Part shown: positions 1-8,016 of the stretch, in pieces
Numbering within the stretch: position 1 is the first letter of the stretch
Layout: the number at the start of each line of letters is the position of its first letter
Origin: an uncultured Oscillospiraceae bacterium
GTDB lineage: Bacteria > Bacillota > Clostridia > Oscillospirales > Ruminococcaceae
Length of the DNA stretch: 22,181 nt
Assembly: GCA_910577565.1 (NCBI GenBank)
Contig: CAJTNJ010000018.1
Location: 1 to 22,181 of the forward strand
Direction of reading: 5' to 3'
Notes under the pieces: model-generated
Databases searched by the model: none
Told to the model about the DNA's origin: nothing
What the model saw: the letters and a program-made list of their open reading frames with translations, nothing else
Program-made: the position numbers and the translations under genes

Positions 1-2288
1 CAGCTCTTGCCAGACTTGCAAATATAACCGGCATGAACCAAGAAAACTTTAATAGGCTTGGCTCATCTATAGTAGCACTGGGCAACAATTTTGCAACAAC
101 AGAATCAGAAGTTACACAAATGGCGCTTAACATCTCAGCAGCCGGTTCACAGGTTGGCATGACTGAAGCTGATATTTTAGGTGTTGCTGCAGCACTATCA
201 TCATTAGGCCTTGAAGCGCAAGGTGGTGGTACAGCTATTTCAAAGGCGATAATAATGATGGCCAATGCTTGCGAAACTGGCAATGAGGATTTGCAGTATT
301 TTGCAAAAGCTGCAGGAATGTCAACATCAGAATTTAAAAAATGTTTTGAAGAAGATGCAACCGGTGCATTAACTAAGTTCATTTCAGGAATTGGTAATTT
401 AAAAGACGAAAGTGCCTTAAAATTTCTTGACGATATGGGAATCAGTGAAACAAGGCTAAGAGATGCATTGCTCAGAGCATCAAATGCAAACGAGCTCTTT
501 TCAGACGAAATAAATACCTCAAACGAGGCTTGGAATGAGAACTCAGCTCTGACTAAAGAAGCACAGCAAAGATATGAGACAACTGAAAGCAAAGTGCAAA
601 TACTTAAAAACACATTCACAGAGATGGGTTTAACTCTTTACGATAAAATACAAGAGCCATTACAAAATGCTGCTTCAAAGCTAACTGAATTCTTCCAAAA
701 AGCCAGTGAATCAGGAGTTTTAAAAGATGCACTCGACAAGCTATCACAAAGTGCTGGAACTCTAATTGATGGAATAGGTGAAATGGTTGTCAATTTATTA
801 CCACAACTTATGGACTTCATTTCATGGCTTATGGATAATTCCGGACTGGTTGCAGTTGCGCTTGGCGGCATAGCAGCTACTATGGTTGCAATAAAGGCAG
901 TAAAGTTTGTAGGAGAAATAGGTAGTTTAATAGGCCAAATGAAAGACTTTGGTGGTAAAATTTTGGACGTTGCATCAAATTTAGACTTTATGAGGCTTAA
1001 AGAAATAGCTTTAACAGTTGCACAAAATGCAGTGACAGCAGCTCAATGGCTTTTCAATGCAGCAATGAACGCAAATCCAATTGGTTTGATTATAGCAGCA
1101 ATTGCAGCACTTGTAACTGGATTTATTCTTTTATGGAATAACTGTGAAGATTTTCGCAACTTTTGGATTGGTCTTTGGGAAACATTATGTAATGCATTTT
1201 CTATATCATGGGAGGCTATATTAAATTTCTTTACAGTAACAATACCAAAAGCTTGGAATACATTAGTTGCATTTTTTACAGAGACAATACCACAACTCAT
1301 AGCAGATATTGGACAATGGTTTAATGAACTGCCAGGGAAAATTGGCTATGCACTTGGTCAAGCAATAGGAAATTTAATTAAGTGGGGCATTGATTTATGG
1401 AACTTCGCAGTTACTAAAATTCCGGAATTTATAGAACAAGTGGTAACTTTTTTCTCAGAATTGCCGAATAAAATATGGACTTGGTTGTGTGATACTGCAA
1501 ACAAAGTGGGGACATTTTTTGTAGATCTTGTAAATACCGGTATTACCAAAACAGGTGAGTTTGTGAATTCAAGTGTTAATTTCATAAAAGAGTTACCAGG
1601 CAAGATATGGAACGGGATTGTAGGAGCAATTTCTGCAGTTGCAGATTGGGGTGGCAAGCTAATCTCAAAAGGAAAAGAAGCTTCACTAAATCTAGTTAAT
1701 GGAATTTGGAATACAATTTGTGAATTGCCCGGGAAAATGCTTGACATAGGTAAAAATATTGTACAGGGTATTTGGAATGGTATTTCAAATGCAATTGGTT
1801 GGATTACAAGCAAAGTAAAAGAATTTGCGCAAAATATTTTAAAAGGCATTAAAGATGCGCTTGGAATACACTCGCCATCGAAAGTATTTGAAGAACAAGT
1901 AGGCAAAAATATGGCACTTGGAGTTGGCGAAGGTTTCATGTCGTCAATGAAAAGTGTATCAAAACAAATGCAAAAAGCTATACCAACAGATTTTGATACT
2001 GAACTAAATATGGCAGTAAATGCTACAAACTCACTATTTGATATTAAAAACTCTAAAATAGATAGTTCAACAATAACTTTATTTGACAGATTTAATGCTG
2101 CAATTGAAAACACAAACAGAAATGTTACAGATAAACTCAGTTCTATTTTGTACTTTTTGCAAGATTATATACCAGAGCTTAGAAATCGTCAGGTTTGTCT
2201 TGATACTGGTGTTTTAGTCGGAGAATTAACACCTCCGATTAACAACGAACTTGCAAGAATTCAAAATAATCGGGAGCGTGGAAGATGA
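1..2288 (+). CDS. Phage tail tape measure protein (5' end outside window)
   Basis: This protein sets tail length and is injected or extruded through the tail during infection. The frame is open from base 3, so the ATG at 33 is internal and the gene starts before the window. The N-terminal part has the TP901-type tape measure core (N-R-L-G-S-S, then A-L-G-N-N-F-A-T-T-E-S and a G-M-T-E-A-D-I-L stretch). Hydrophobic segments lie near codons 270-295 and 345-370. A Trp/Phe-rich repeat region follows. The C-terminus carries the usual LGIHSPSKVF followed by G-K-N-M-A-L-G-V-G-E-G-F, typical of Firmicutes siphovirus tape measures. The stop overlaps the next start by 4 bases (ATGA), as expected in a translationally coupled tail operon. 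Family assignment is from recalled motifs. Confidence 0.93.
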   Translation, partial: ALARLANITGMNQENFNRLGSSIVALGNNFATTESEVTQMALNISAAGSQVGMTEADILGVAAALSSLGLEAQGGGTAISKAIIMMANACETGNEDLQYFAKAAGMSTSEFKKCFEEDATGALTKFISGIGNLKDESALKFLDDMGISETRLRDALLRASNANELFSDEINTSNEAWNENSALTKEAQQRYETTESKVQILKNTFTEMGLTLYDKIQEPLQNAASKLTEFFQKASESGVLKDALDKLSQSAGTLIDGIGEMVVNLLPQLMDFISWLMDNSGLVAVALGGIAATMVAIKAVKFVGEIGSLIGQMKDFGGKILDVASNLDFMRLKEIALTVAQNAVTAAQWLFNAAMNANPIGLIIAAIAALVTGFILLWNNCEDFRNFWIGLWETLCNAFSISWEAILNFFTVTIPKAWNTLVAFFTETIPQLIADIGQWFNELPGKIGYALGQAIGNLIKWGIDLWNFAVTKIPEFIEQVVTFFSELPNKIWTWLCDTANKVGTFFVDLVNTGITKTGEFVNSSVNFIKELPGKIWNGIVGAISAVADWGGKLISKGKEASLNLVNGIWNTICELPGKMLDIGKNIVQGIWNGISNAIGWITSKVKEFAQNILKGIKDALGIHSPSKVFEEQVGKNMALGVGEGFMSSMKSVSKQMQKAIPTDFDTELNMAVNATNSLFDIKNSKIDSSTITLFDRFNAAIENTNRNVTDKLSSILYFLQDYIPELRNRQVCLDTGVLVGELTPPINNELARIQNNRERGR
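1284..1811 (+). repeat. Four tandem 132-bp (44-residue) repeats inside the tape measure gene
   Basis: The motif E-L-P-(G/N)-K recurs with its Glu codon at 1326, 1458, 1590 and 1722, exactly 132 bases apart each time. A preceding I-P-(Q/E) motif at 1287 and 1419 keeps the same spacing. The unit is diverged at DNA level but exact in length, with conserved Trp and Phe. Forty-four residues is four times the 11-residue period reported for siphovirus tape measure repeats. Confidence 0.85.
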
Positions 2289-2920
2289 AAATTTCAGATG
2301 GGGTAAAATTTACATCAATAAATTCTAGCGTTACAAAGCACAGTTATACAGATTTTGGTGTGATTCTAACCGAACAAAATATTGGGATTCCACCACCTAA
2401 GACATATACAGTTGATATTGAAGGAATGGATGGAAACCTTGATTTATCAGAGAGCTTTGGAGAAGTTAAATACAACAATCGCACATTAAAATTCACATTT
2501 GAAAGCATAGAAAAAATCACCGATTGGCAAGCTCGAATGAAAGACATATCATCATTTCTGCATGGCCAAAAAATGAAGATATCCATATGGTCTGACCCAG
2601 ACTTTTATTATATAGGAAGATGCTCTATTGATGAATATAACTCAAGTGGAAGGCTTGGAAAAATAGTGATTTCTTGTGACTGCGAACCATTTAAGTACAA
2701 GCAAAATATCACAACTTTTAGTTTAGTAGTTGGAGATAACATTGTAAACAATTCAAGAATGACAGTTTTTGCTGACTTAATGAATGAATCTGAAATCACA
2801 ATAAACGCAAAAACATACAGCGCAGGGACACATCTTAGAACTATAAAACTTATTTGTGGTGCAAACAAGCTCATATCAAGTGGAGATGCAACATTAACAT
2901 TTCAAGAAGGTGAAATTTAA
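2285..2920 (+). CDS. Distal tail protein (Dit-like)
   Basis: A 211-residue protein between the tape measure and the tail endopeptidase, the standard place for the siphovirus distal tail protein, which forms the hub joining tail tube and tip. The sequence has the family pattern I-E-G-M-D-G-N-L-D-L-S-E-S-F-G-E followed by Y-N-N-R-T-L-K-F-T-F, and a central stretch (I-S-I-W-S-D-P-D-F-Y-Y-I-G-R) also typical of Dit N-domains. The length fits short Firmicutes Dit proteins. The start is fixed by the ATGA overlap with the tape measure stop and a GGGAG upstream; the stop shares its last A with the next ATG (TAATG). Confidence 0.85.
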   Translation: MKISDGVKFTSINSSVTKHSYTDFGVILTEQNIGIPPPKTYTVDIEGMDGNLDLSESFGEVKYNNRTLKFTFESIEKITDWQARMKDISSFLHGQKMKISIWSDPDFYYIGRCSIDEYNSSGRLGKIVISCDCEPFKYKQNITTFSLVVGDNIVNNSRMTVFADLMNESEITINAKTYSAGTHLRTIKLICGANKLISSGDATLTFQEGEI

Positions 2921-4638
2921 TGAGATATGTAATTTTTTGCGATGATTACTGTCTTTATGATTCACAGCTTAATGAGTTGCAAGTTGAAAATCCGTCTTTG
3001 AAACAGGAGTTAAATGCAGTTTCAGAGCTTTCATTTGTTATTCATCCAAACCATCCATACTATAACAATATTTCAAAGTTAAGTTCTATTATTAAAATGT
3101 ATCGTGATGATAACTTGCTTTTTAAAGGTCGTGTCATAACTTCTAAAATTGGTTTTCATAATGAAAAAAACATAGTTTGTGAGGGAGTTCTTGCTTTCTT
3201 GCTTGATACTGTTATTAGACCATTCGATTTTCCAAACGACAAACAGTTTGAAGATTTAGATTATGACAATGACAACGTCATTGAATATTTTTTAAACTGG
3301 GTGCTAAAGTGCCACAACGAGCAGGCAAAAGATTTTCAAAAGATAAAGCTTGGAACAGTAACAGTAACTGACCAAAACAACTATCTTGCACGCTCAAGCA
3401 TTGAGTTTTTAAGTGCTTGGGAAGTAATCAAATCTAGACTTTTAGACACTCATGGGGGGTATTTGGTGATTAAAGAAATTGATGGCGAGAATGTTCTTGA
3501 TTATTTTGAGGATTTTACTGATACAGGATTCGATAATGAAAATAAATTGGTATGCACTCAAACAATTGAATTTGGAGAAAATCTCATAGATTTAACTCAG
3601 GAACTTGATGGAAGTGACATCAAAACCGGAATCATTCCTCTTGGTGCAAGACTTAAAGACTCTGATGGCAATCAAACAGATGAATATTTAACAATTGAAA
3701 GTTTGCCGGATAGTACGCTTTCGGAAGGAATTGTAAAAACAGGAGACCATATTTTAAACGTGGCTCTTGCTAAAAGTTATGGTGCCATCTATGAAGTTAT
3801 AAAGTGGGATGATGTTACAAAGCCTGAAAATCTGCAAAGCAAGGCTATATCATACATTGCTGACAGCATTAAGTTTAAAAATTCCATCACCATTAAAGCT
3901 GTTGATTTAAAACTAACAAATAAGCAAATTGGAGCGTTTACATTAGGACAATATATCAGATGTTTTAGCGAACCGCATGGTATTGATGATTTATATTTAC
4001 TTCAAAAACTTATAATAAATATTAAAAATCCGCAAAACACAACAATTGAACTTAACAAAAATTCACTCTCATTCACAGATAAAGTACTGGAAAACAAGAA
4101 AAATACTGACAATATAATTACTCGAATTGACAGAGTTGAGCGTGGATACATAAATAACGGAAGCATAACCGACATTGCAAACGAGACTATTGAGAACAGC
4201 AGCGCTTTTGAACAAAACAGCACCGCTATTATGGCTCAAGTTGCACAACTTTATACTAAAATTACAGATTTTGAAACCTACAAAAGTAGTATTTCAACGC
4301 AGTTTTCACAAACCAATGACAGTTTTAACTATCAATTCAACACTTTAACCGAAACAATTAATAATTTGGACGCTGATTCCGCTACACAGTTTAATAACAT
4401 TATCAGGTACATTCGTTTTGTTGATGGTGACATAATCTTAGGTGAAATCAACAACAATTTGATGCTTAAAATCAGCAATGATAAAATTTCATTCCTGCAA
4501 AACGGAATTGAAGTTGCTTATATGACAGATAACAAACTCTATATTACCGACGGAGAATTTTTAAATTCACTCCAGCTCGGTAATTTTGCTTTTTATCCCC
4601 GTTCAAGTGGAAATTTGAGCTTCAAAAAAATTAAGTAA
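2920..4638 (+). CDS. Phage minor structural protein / tail-associated endopeptidase-like (Tal)
   Basis: A 572-residue tail-tip protein of the prophage-tail endopeptidase family, in its usual place after Dit. Residues 1-380 look like the conserved N-terminal 'put_anti_receptor' region: a short beta-rich start, a W-E-V-I-K-S-R-L-L segment, then E-L-D-G-S-D-I-K-T-G-I-I-P-L-G-A and I-K-A-V-D-L-K-L-T-N. From about residue 390 the protein becomes polar and helical (I-T-R-I-D-R-V-E-R-G), likely coiled coil, ending in a short beta region. It probably forms the tail tip; the peptidase activity of family members is not provable here. It starts on a TAATG overlap with the Dit stop. Confidence 0.85.
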   Translation: MRYVIFCDDYCLYDSQLNELQVENPSLKQELNAVSELSFVIHPNHPYYNNISKLSSIIKMYRDDNLLFKGRVITSKIGFHNEKNIVCEGVLAFLLDTVIRPFDFPNDKQFEDLDYDNDNVIEYFLNWVLKCHNEQAKDFQKIKLGTVTVTDQNNYLARSSIEFLSAWEVIKSRLLDTHGGYLVIKEIDGENVLDYFEDFTDTGFDNENKLVCTQTIEFGENLIDLTQELDGSDIKTGIIPLGARLKDSDGNQTDEYLTIESLPDSTLSEGIVKTGDHILNVALAKSYGAIYEVIKWDDVTKPENLQSKAISYIADSIKFKNSITIKAVDLKLTNKQIGAFTLGQYIRCFSEPHGIDDLYLLQKLIINIKNPQNTTIELNKNSLSFTDKVLENKKNTDNIITRIDRVERGYINNGSITDIANETIENSSAFEQNSTAIMAQVAQLYTKITDFETYKSSISTQFSQTNDSFNYQFNTLTETINNLDADSATQFNNIIRYIRFVDGDIILGEINNNLMLKISNDKISFLQNGIEVAYMTDNKLYITDGEFLNSLQLGNFAFYPRSSGNLSFKKIK

Positions 4639-4649
4639 ATGGTGATTTT

Positions 4650-6512
4650 ATGGGAACTAGTGGCAATATGTCAACAAGCAGTGCCTATGTTAATTATACA
4701 ATTTCTATTTCACAAAACTGGCAAAGTATAGATGGAAACTATTCAAACGTCACTGTTTCTGTATGTTTTTTCAGGACAAATTCTGGCTATACTACCTATG
4801 GTTCAGGGAATTGTTACTGTAGAATTAACGGAACCACCTATTCTGCAACTGTTTCGTCAAGTCAGAAAATTACCAGTTCCGGTATAACCTTATTTAGTAA
4901 AACACTTGATATTTATCACAATACAGACGGTTCAAAATTTCTTGAAGTCTCTGCTTGGATTTCAATTGATGCACCTCTTAGTTCAAATGAACAAGGATTT
5001 GGAGAGTGGCTCTCTACAATACCACGAGCAAGTAGCATCTCAAGCATAGAAGGAAACACCTTCGGAAGTCCCGTAACTGTAAATATAAATCGAGCCTCAA
5101 GCTCTTTTACTCACACAATAATTTATGAAAGACCTGACGGAAACCAGTTTACAATTGGAATGTCCATCAAAACGAGTTTTACATTTACACCTGATTTAAG
5201 TGACAGCAATTATGTCCCTAATGCTACATCAGCCTCGGCAAAGATTGTATTAAATACATATTCCGATGACTCTTACATAGGAACTGCATCAAGTTCATTT
5301 ACTCTTTATGTGCCATCAAGCATTGTGCCAACGATAAATTCTGTTAGTTTGTCTGAAGCTGTTTCCGGCATTTATGCTCAGTTCGGTAGATATGTACATG
5401 GAAAATCCAAGATTTCCGGAAGCATTTCTGCAGATGGAACATATTCAAGCACAATTAAAAGTTATAGTATTTCAATAAATGGTGCGAGTTATACCTCAAA
5501 TAGTTTTACAACAGATTTTTTAACAACTAAAGGTTCTAACTCTTGCATAGTTAAAGTAACAGACAGTCGAAATAGAACTGCAACCAAGACAGTTTCTTTT
5601 AACGTTACTGAGTATTCAAACCCCGTCATAAACTCGTTTTCTGTGTCACGCTGCAACGCAGATGGTACTGACAACGATGAAGGAAATTGTGCTAAATGTG
5701 ATGTATCTGCAACTATTTCAAGTGTGGATAACAAAAACACAAAATCATTTAAGATTATGTATAAGAAAATTTCAGAAACTTCATGGAACACATTTGTTTT
5801 AAATAGCAGCGATTATTTTCTTAATACAACACAAATTATCCAAAATATAGATACTGAATTGGAATATAACTTCAAGGTTGTGGCAACCGATTACTTTAGC
5901 TTGGCAGAATATTCTCATAATCTTTCAACTGCATACACGCTTATGGACTTTAACATGAGTGGTAAAGGTATGGCAATTGGAAAGGTATCAACACAAAATG
6001 CTTTTGAAGTTAATATGGACATGAAAGTAACTGGAAATTTAACGGTAAACAACAAAACAATTTTTGATATGGTGTATCCTGTTGGTTCTATTTATATGTC
6101 TGTAAATAGCACTAATCCAGAAACTATTTTTGGTGGCGAGTGGGTTGCTTGGGGACAAGGCAGAGTCCCAATTTGTGTAGACAACCTCGATTCTAACTTT
6201 GACACAGTTGAAAAAACAGGTGGAAGTTTATCACACCGCCACGAATGGAGAATAGGAATGCACTGGTGGTTTGGTGCAACTTGTGGAGAAAACATGGCAA
6301 ACGGCACCGGAGCATACCGCTTTTCAGACGGTCAATATGACGGTTGGACTAAAGAGTTAAGTGAAATATCTCTTCCGGTAAACGCCGGAGCTTACAACAA
6401 CTCTTCAACAACTACAGCAGCTCCATATGGGAAATTCTCTAATGGAGATACAAAAGATGCAAGTACACTACCTCCATATATAACCTGTTATATGTGGAAA
6501 AGAACAGCTTAA
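4650..6512 (+). CDS. Tail fibre / receptor-binding protein (DUF859-type with baseplate-like tip)
   Basis: A 620-residue Ser/Thr/Asn-rich beta protein. The first ~440 residues resemble DUF859 siphovirus tail proteins, with Ig-like beta repeats (for example P-T-I-N-S-V-S-L-S-E-A and N-P-V-I-N-S-F-S-V-S). After M-A-I-G-K-V-S-T comes a tip domain with Y-P-V-G-S-I-Y-M-S-V-N, then F-G-G-E-W-V-A-W-G-Q-G-R-V-P and a C-terminal L-P-P-Y-I-T-C-Y-M-W-K-R, the hallmark of phage baseplate/tail-fibre tips also seen with the 'phage collar' fold. It likely recognises the host surface. The start lies 11 bases after the preceding stop with GGTGAT as ribosome site. Confidence 0.85.
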   Translation: MGTSGNMSTSSAYVNYTISISQNWQSIDGNYSNVTVSVCFFRTNSGYTTYGSGNCYCRINGTTYSATVSSSQKITSSGITLFSKTLDIYHNTDGSKFLEVSAWISIDAPLSSNEQGFGEWLSTIPRASSISSIEGNTFGSPVTVNINRASSSFTHTIIYERPDGNQFTIGMSIKTSFTFTPDLSDSNYVPNATSASAKIVLNTYSDDSYIGTASSSFTLYVPSSIVPTINSVSLSEAVSGIYAQFGRYVHGKSKISGSISADGTYSSTIKSYSISINGASYTSNSFTTDFLTTKGSNSCIVKVTDSRNRTATKTVSFNVTEYSNPVINSFSVSRCNADGTDNDEGNCAKCDVSATISSVDNKNTKSFKIMYKKISETSWNTFVLNSSDYFLNTTQIIQNIDTELEYNFKVVATDYFSLAEYSHNLSTAYTLMDFNMSGKGMAIGKVSTQNAFEVNMDMKVTGNLTVNNKTIFDMVYPVGSIYMSVNSTNPETIFGGEWVAWGQGRVPICVDNLDSNFDTVEKTGGSLSHRHEWRIGMHWWFGATCGENMANGTGAYRFSDGQYDGWTKELSEISLPVNAGAYNNSSTTTAAPYGKFSNGDTKDASTLPPYITCYMWKRTA

Positions 6513-6542
6513 AATTTATATAAAGAAAAGGAGACCTTTAAA

Positions 6543-6995
6543 ATGAGTAAGAAAATATATTTATCACCAAGCAGTCAAGTAAACAATATTTACGCTACTG
6601 GCAATACAAATGAAATGGTTGAATGTAATAAGATTGCAGAGGCAGCCAAAACTGCTTTAGAAAGATGTGGGTTTGAGGTTAAAAAAGCACCGCAAGGGCA
6701 GTCTGTAGCAAAAAATATTAGTGAAAGCAATGCTTGGAATCCCGATTTACATATTCCAATCCACACGAACGCTTTTAACGGTTCTACACTTGGTGGCACT
6801 CTTGTGATGCTCTATTCTATGGAAGATAAAAACAAGCGTGCTGGAGAGGCAATTTTAAATGCCGTTGCGCCTATTTCTCCAGGTCCGGATTACAGTTTAA
6901 GGGCAAATCCTAGTTTTGCTGAACTTAACGGAACAAAAGCAATTGCTGTATATTTAGAAGTTGAATTTCATGACAACGTCGAAGGAGCAAATTAG
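6543..6995 (+). CDS. N-acetylmuramoyl-L-alanine amidase endolysin, catalytic domain, ended by an in-frame TAG
   Basis: Amidase_3-type endolysin that cleaves the Mur-L-Ala bond of peptidoglycan at lysis. It begins KIYLSPSSQVNN, the variant N-terminus common in Clostridium phage amidases; then come T-N-E-M-V-E-C-N-K (metal-binding Glu region), D-L-H-I-P-I-H-T-N-A (metal-binding His) and E-V-E-F-H-D-N (catalytic Glu region). A strong AAAAGGAGA precedes the ATG. The frame stops at 6993-6995 (TAG) after G-A-N, where relatives read A-x-W-I, so a TGG to TAG change fits. The same frame then runs on for 71 codons. The stop removes the last helix of the amidase fold and the SPOR-like tail, so the short product may be inactive unless the stop is read through. 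Confidence 0.85.
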   Translation: MSKKIYLSPSSQVNNIYATGNTNEMVECNKIAEAAKTALERCGFEVKKAPQGQSVAKNISESNAWNPDLHIPIHTNAFNGSTLGGTLVMLYSMEDKNKRAGEAILNAVAPISPGPDYSLRANPSFAELNGTKAIAVYLEVEFHDNVEGAN

Positions 6996-7211
6996 ATTAT
7001 AAACAACACAAATGCTATCGGTGAAGCAATAGCAAAAGGCGTTTGCGATTATTTTGGTGTAAACTATAACTTGGATGAAAATGTACCATCTGACAAACTT
7101 TATAGAGTGCAAGTGGGAGCTTTTTCGATAAAAAGCAACGCTGAAAATTGTCTTCAAAAAGCCAAAAATGCCGGATTTGCCGAAGCATTTATCACAGAGG
7201 TGCAAAGATGA
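6996..7211 (+). pseudogene. Continuation of the endolysin after the TAG: last amidase helix and SPOR-like domain
   Basis: In frame with the gene above. It reads I-I-N-N-T-N-A-I-G-E-A-I-A-K-G-V, the expected end of the amidase fold, then D-Y-F-G-V as linker, then Y-R-V-Q-V-G-A-F-S and N-A-E-N-C-L-Q-K-A-K-N-A-G-F, a SPOR/RNP-type peptidoglycan-binding motif, ending in TGA at 7209-7211 that overlaps the holin ATG. The frame carries no other damage, so the TAG is either recent, suppressed, or tolerated. There is no good independent start inside, so it would be made only by readthrough. Confidence 0.75.
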
Positions 7212-7486
7212 TAAAAGATGTATCTAAAATATTAATGACTACGATGTTAGTTGAGGGAACTATAACATATTTCAATGAATTTTTTGTATCAAAAGAGGCT
7301 CCTTGGCAAATGATTATGAGCTTAATTTTAGGAATAGTTGTCGCAATTGCATATAAGCTCGATTTACCAAATCTTATGGAAATAAAGACACAAATCCCAT
7401 ATGTAGGGTGTATTTTAACAGGAATCCTCATCTCAAGAGGTTCAAATTATATTTACGATTTAATAAGCAAATTAGCTGGTGTATGA
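7208..7486 (+). CDS. Phage holin-like small membrane protein
   Basis: A 92-residue protein with three probable membrane segments: about residues 7-24, 34-52 (M-S-L-I-L-G-I-V-V-A-I-A-Y) and 66-84 (I-P-Y-V-G-C-I-L-T-G-I-L-I-S-R-G-S-N-Y). The last motif recalls small holins paired with amidase endolysins in Clostridium prophages. The ATG at 7208 is preferred over a longer TTG-initiated reading from 7148, because it has AGAGGTG seven bases upstream and the ATGA overlap with the endolysin stop. Its job would be to permeabilise the membrane and release or activate the endolysin. The holin call rests on size, topology and position. Confidence 0.75.
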   Translation: MIKDVSKILMTTMLVEGTITYFNEFFVSKEAPWQMIMSLILGIVVAIAYKLDLPNLMEIKTQIPYVGCILTGILISRGSNYIYDLISKLAGV

Positions 7487-7551
7487 CAGTGTTGTTTAAT
7501 AAACAGCAAGACAACATGCCAGTCTATAAGTTTGAGAATAGAGCACATAAA

Positions 7552-7588
7552 TAATAAAGGCATTGCCGATGTAGCAATACCCTTATTA
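7552..7588. terminator. Palindromic hairpin, probable bidirectional terminator (family copy 1)
   Basis: Arms TAATAAAGGCATTGC and GCAATACCCTTATTA pair over 15 positions with two mismatches around a 7-base loop. It sits between the phage lysis genes (+) and the GLUG gene remnant (-), so it could end both. It closely matches the hairpins at 9262 and 22098. Confidence 0.6.
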
Positions 7589-7603
7589 CATTCATGAACA
7601 TTT

Positions 7604-7900
7604 TTATAAAATTTCTGCTTTATCACTTTTTTTGTAATAAAAACTTTTCTCTATTAACTCATTTAAACTGCTTATTGTTTTACCTTTTTTCACACGAACT
7701 GATTCACACGTACAATTCTTTATTGTTGAACCGTCCTCTGCTTCTCCTACAAATCCGCCACCTTTATTTCCACGCGTTGTCTCTATTTCACATTTTGCAC
7801 TGCGGCTGTCTACCGTGCTTCCTGTGAAGTTCTTTTCAATAAATATCCTTCTACAAGATAAGCGGGATAAATTTATTGTAAATTTTAATAACATATTCAT
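7604..7900 (-). pseudogene. 3' remnant of a GLUG-repeat secreted protein gene
   Basis: A minus-strand frame with no credible start. Its readable part has S-T-V-D-S-R-S-A-K-C-E then G-G-G-F-V-G-E-A-E-D-G-S-T-I-K-N-C, a GLUG repeat (short G-x-x-G-x motifs of bacterial surface proteins). This aligns with the end of the broken gene at 20649-22016, which reads G-S-I-D-G-C-Y-A-E-S-T-V-E then G-G-F-V-G-E-A-K-S-K-S-T-I-K-N. The start of the fragment (first ~20 residues) does not look related and the boundary is unclear. It is most likely the 3' end of a paralogue whose body was lost. Confidence 0.6.
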
Positions 7901-7979
7901 AATTTATATAAATATAAAATACATAAATTATTTACAAAATAGCTATTGCTTTGTTAATAAATACTTGATATTATTAATG

Positions 7980-7985
7980 TATAAT
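7980..7985 (+). promoter_or_regulatory. Possible -10 element of the peptidase gene
   Basis: A TATAAT hexamer lies 32 bases before the chosen ATG at 8017. No good -35 is seen at normal spacing, so this is weak. Confidence 0.3.
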
Positions 7986-8016
7986 TAGTTATATTTAAAT
8001 GAAGAAGGTTATTCAA

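Noticed and set aside
1358..2113. Long minus-strand ORF inside the tape measure gene
   Set aside because: A shadow frame; the + strand frame has clear family motifs and normal gene spacing.
7148..7207. Longer N-terminus for the holin from a TTG at 7148
   Set aside because: It would overlap the endolysin tail by 20 codons and has no ribosome site, while the ATG at 7208 has AGAGGTG and the ATGA overlap.
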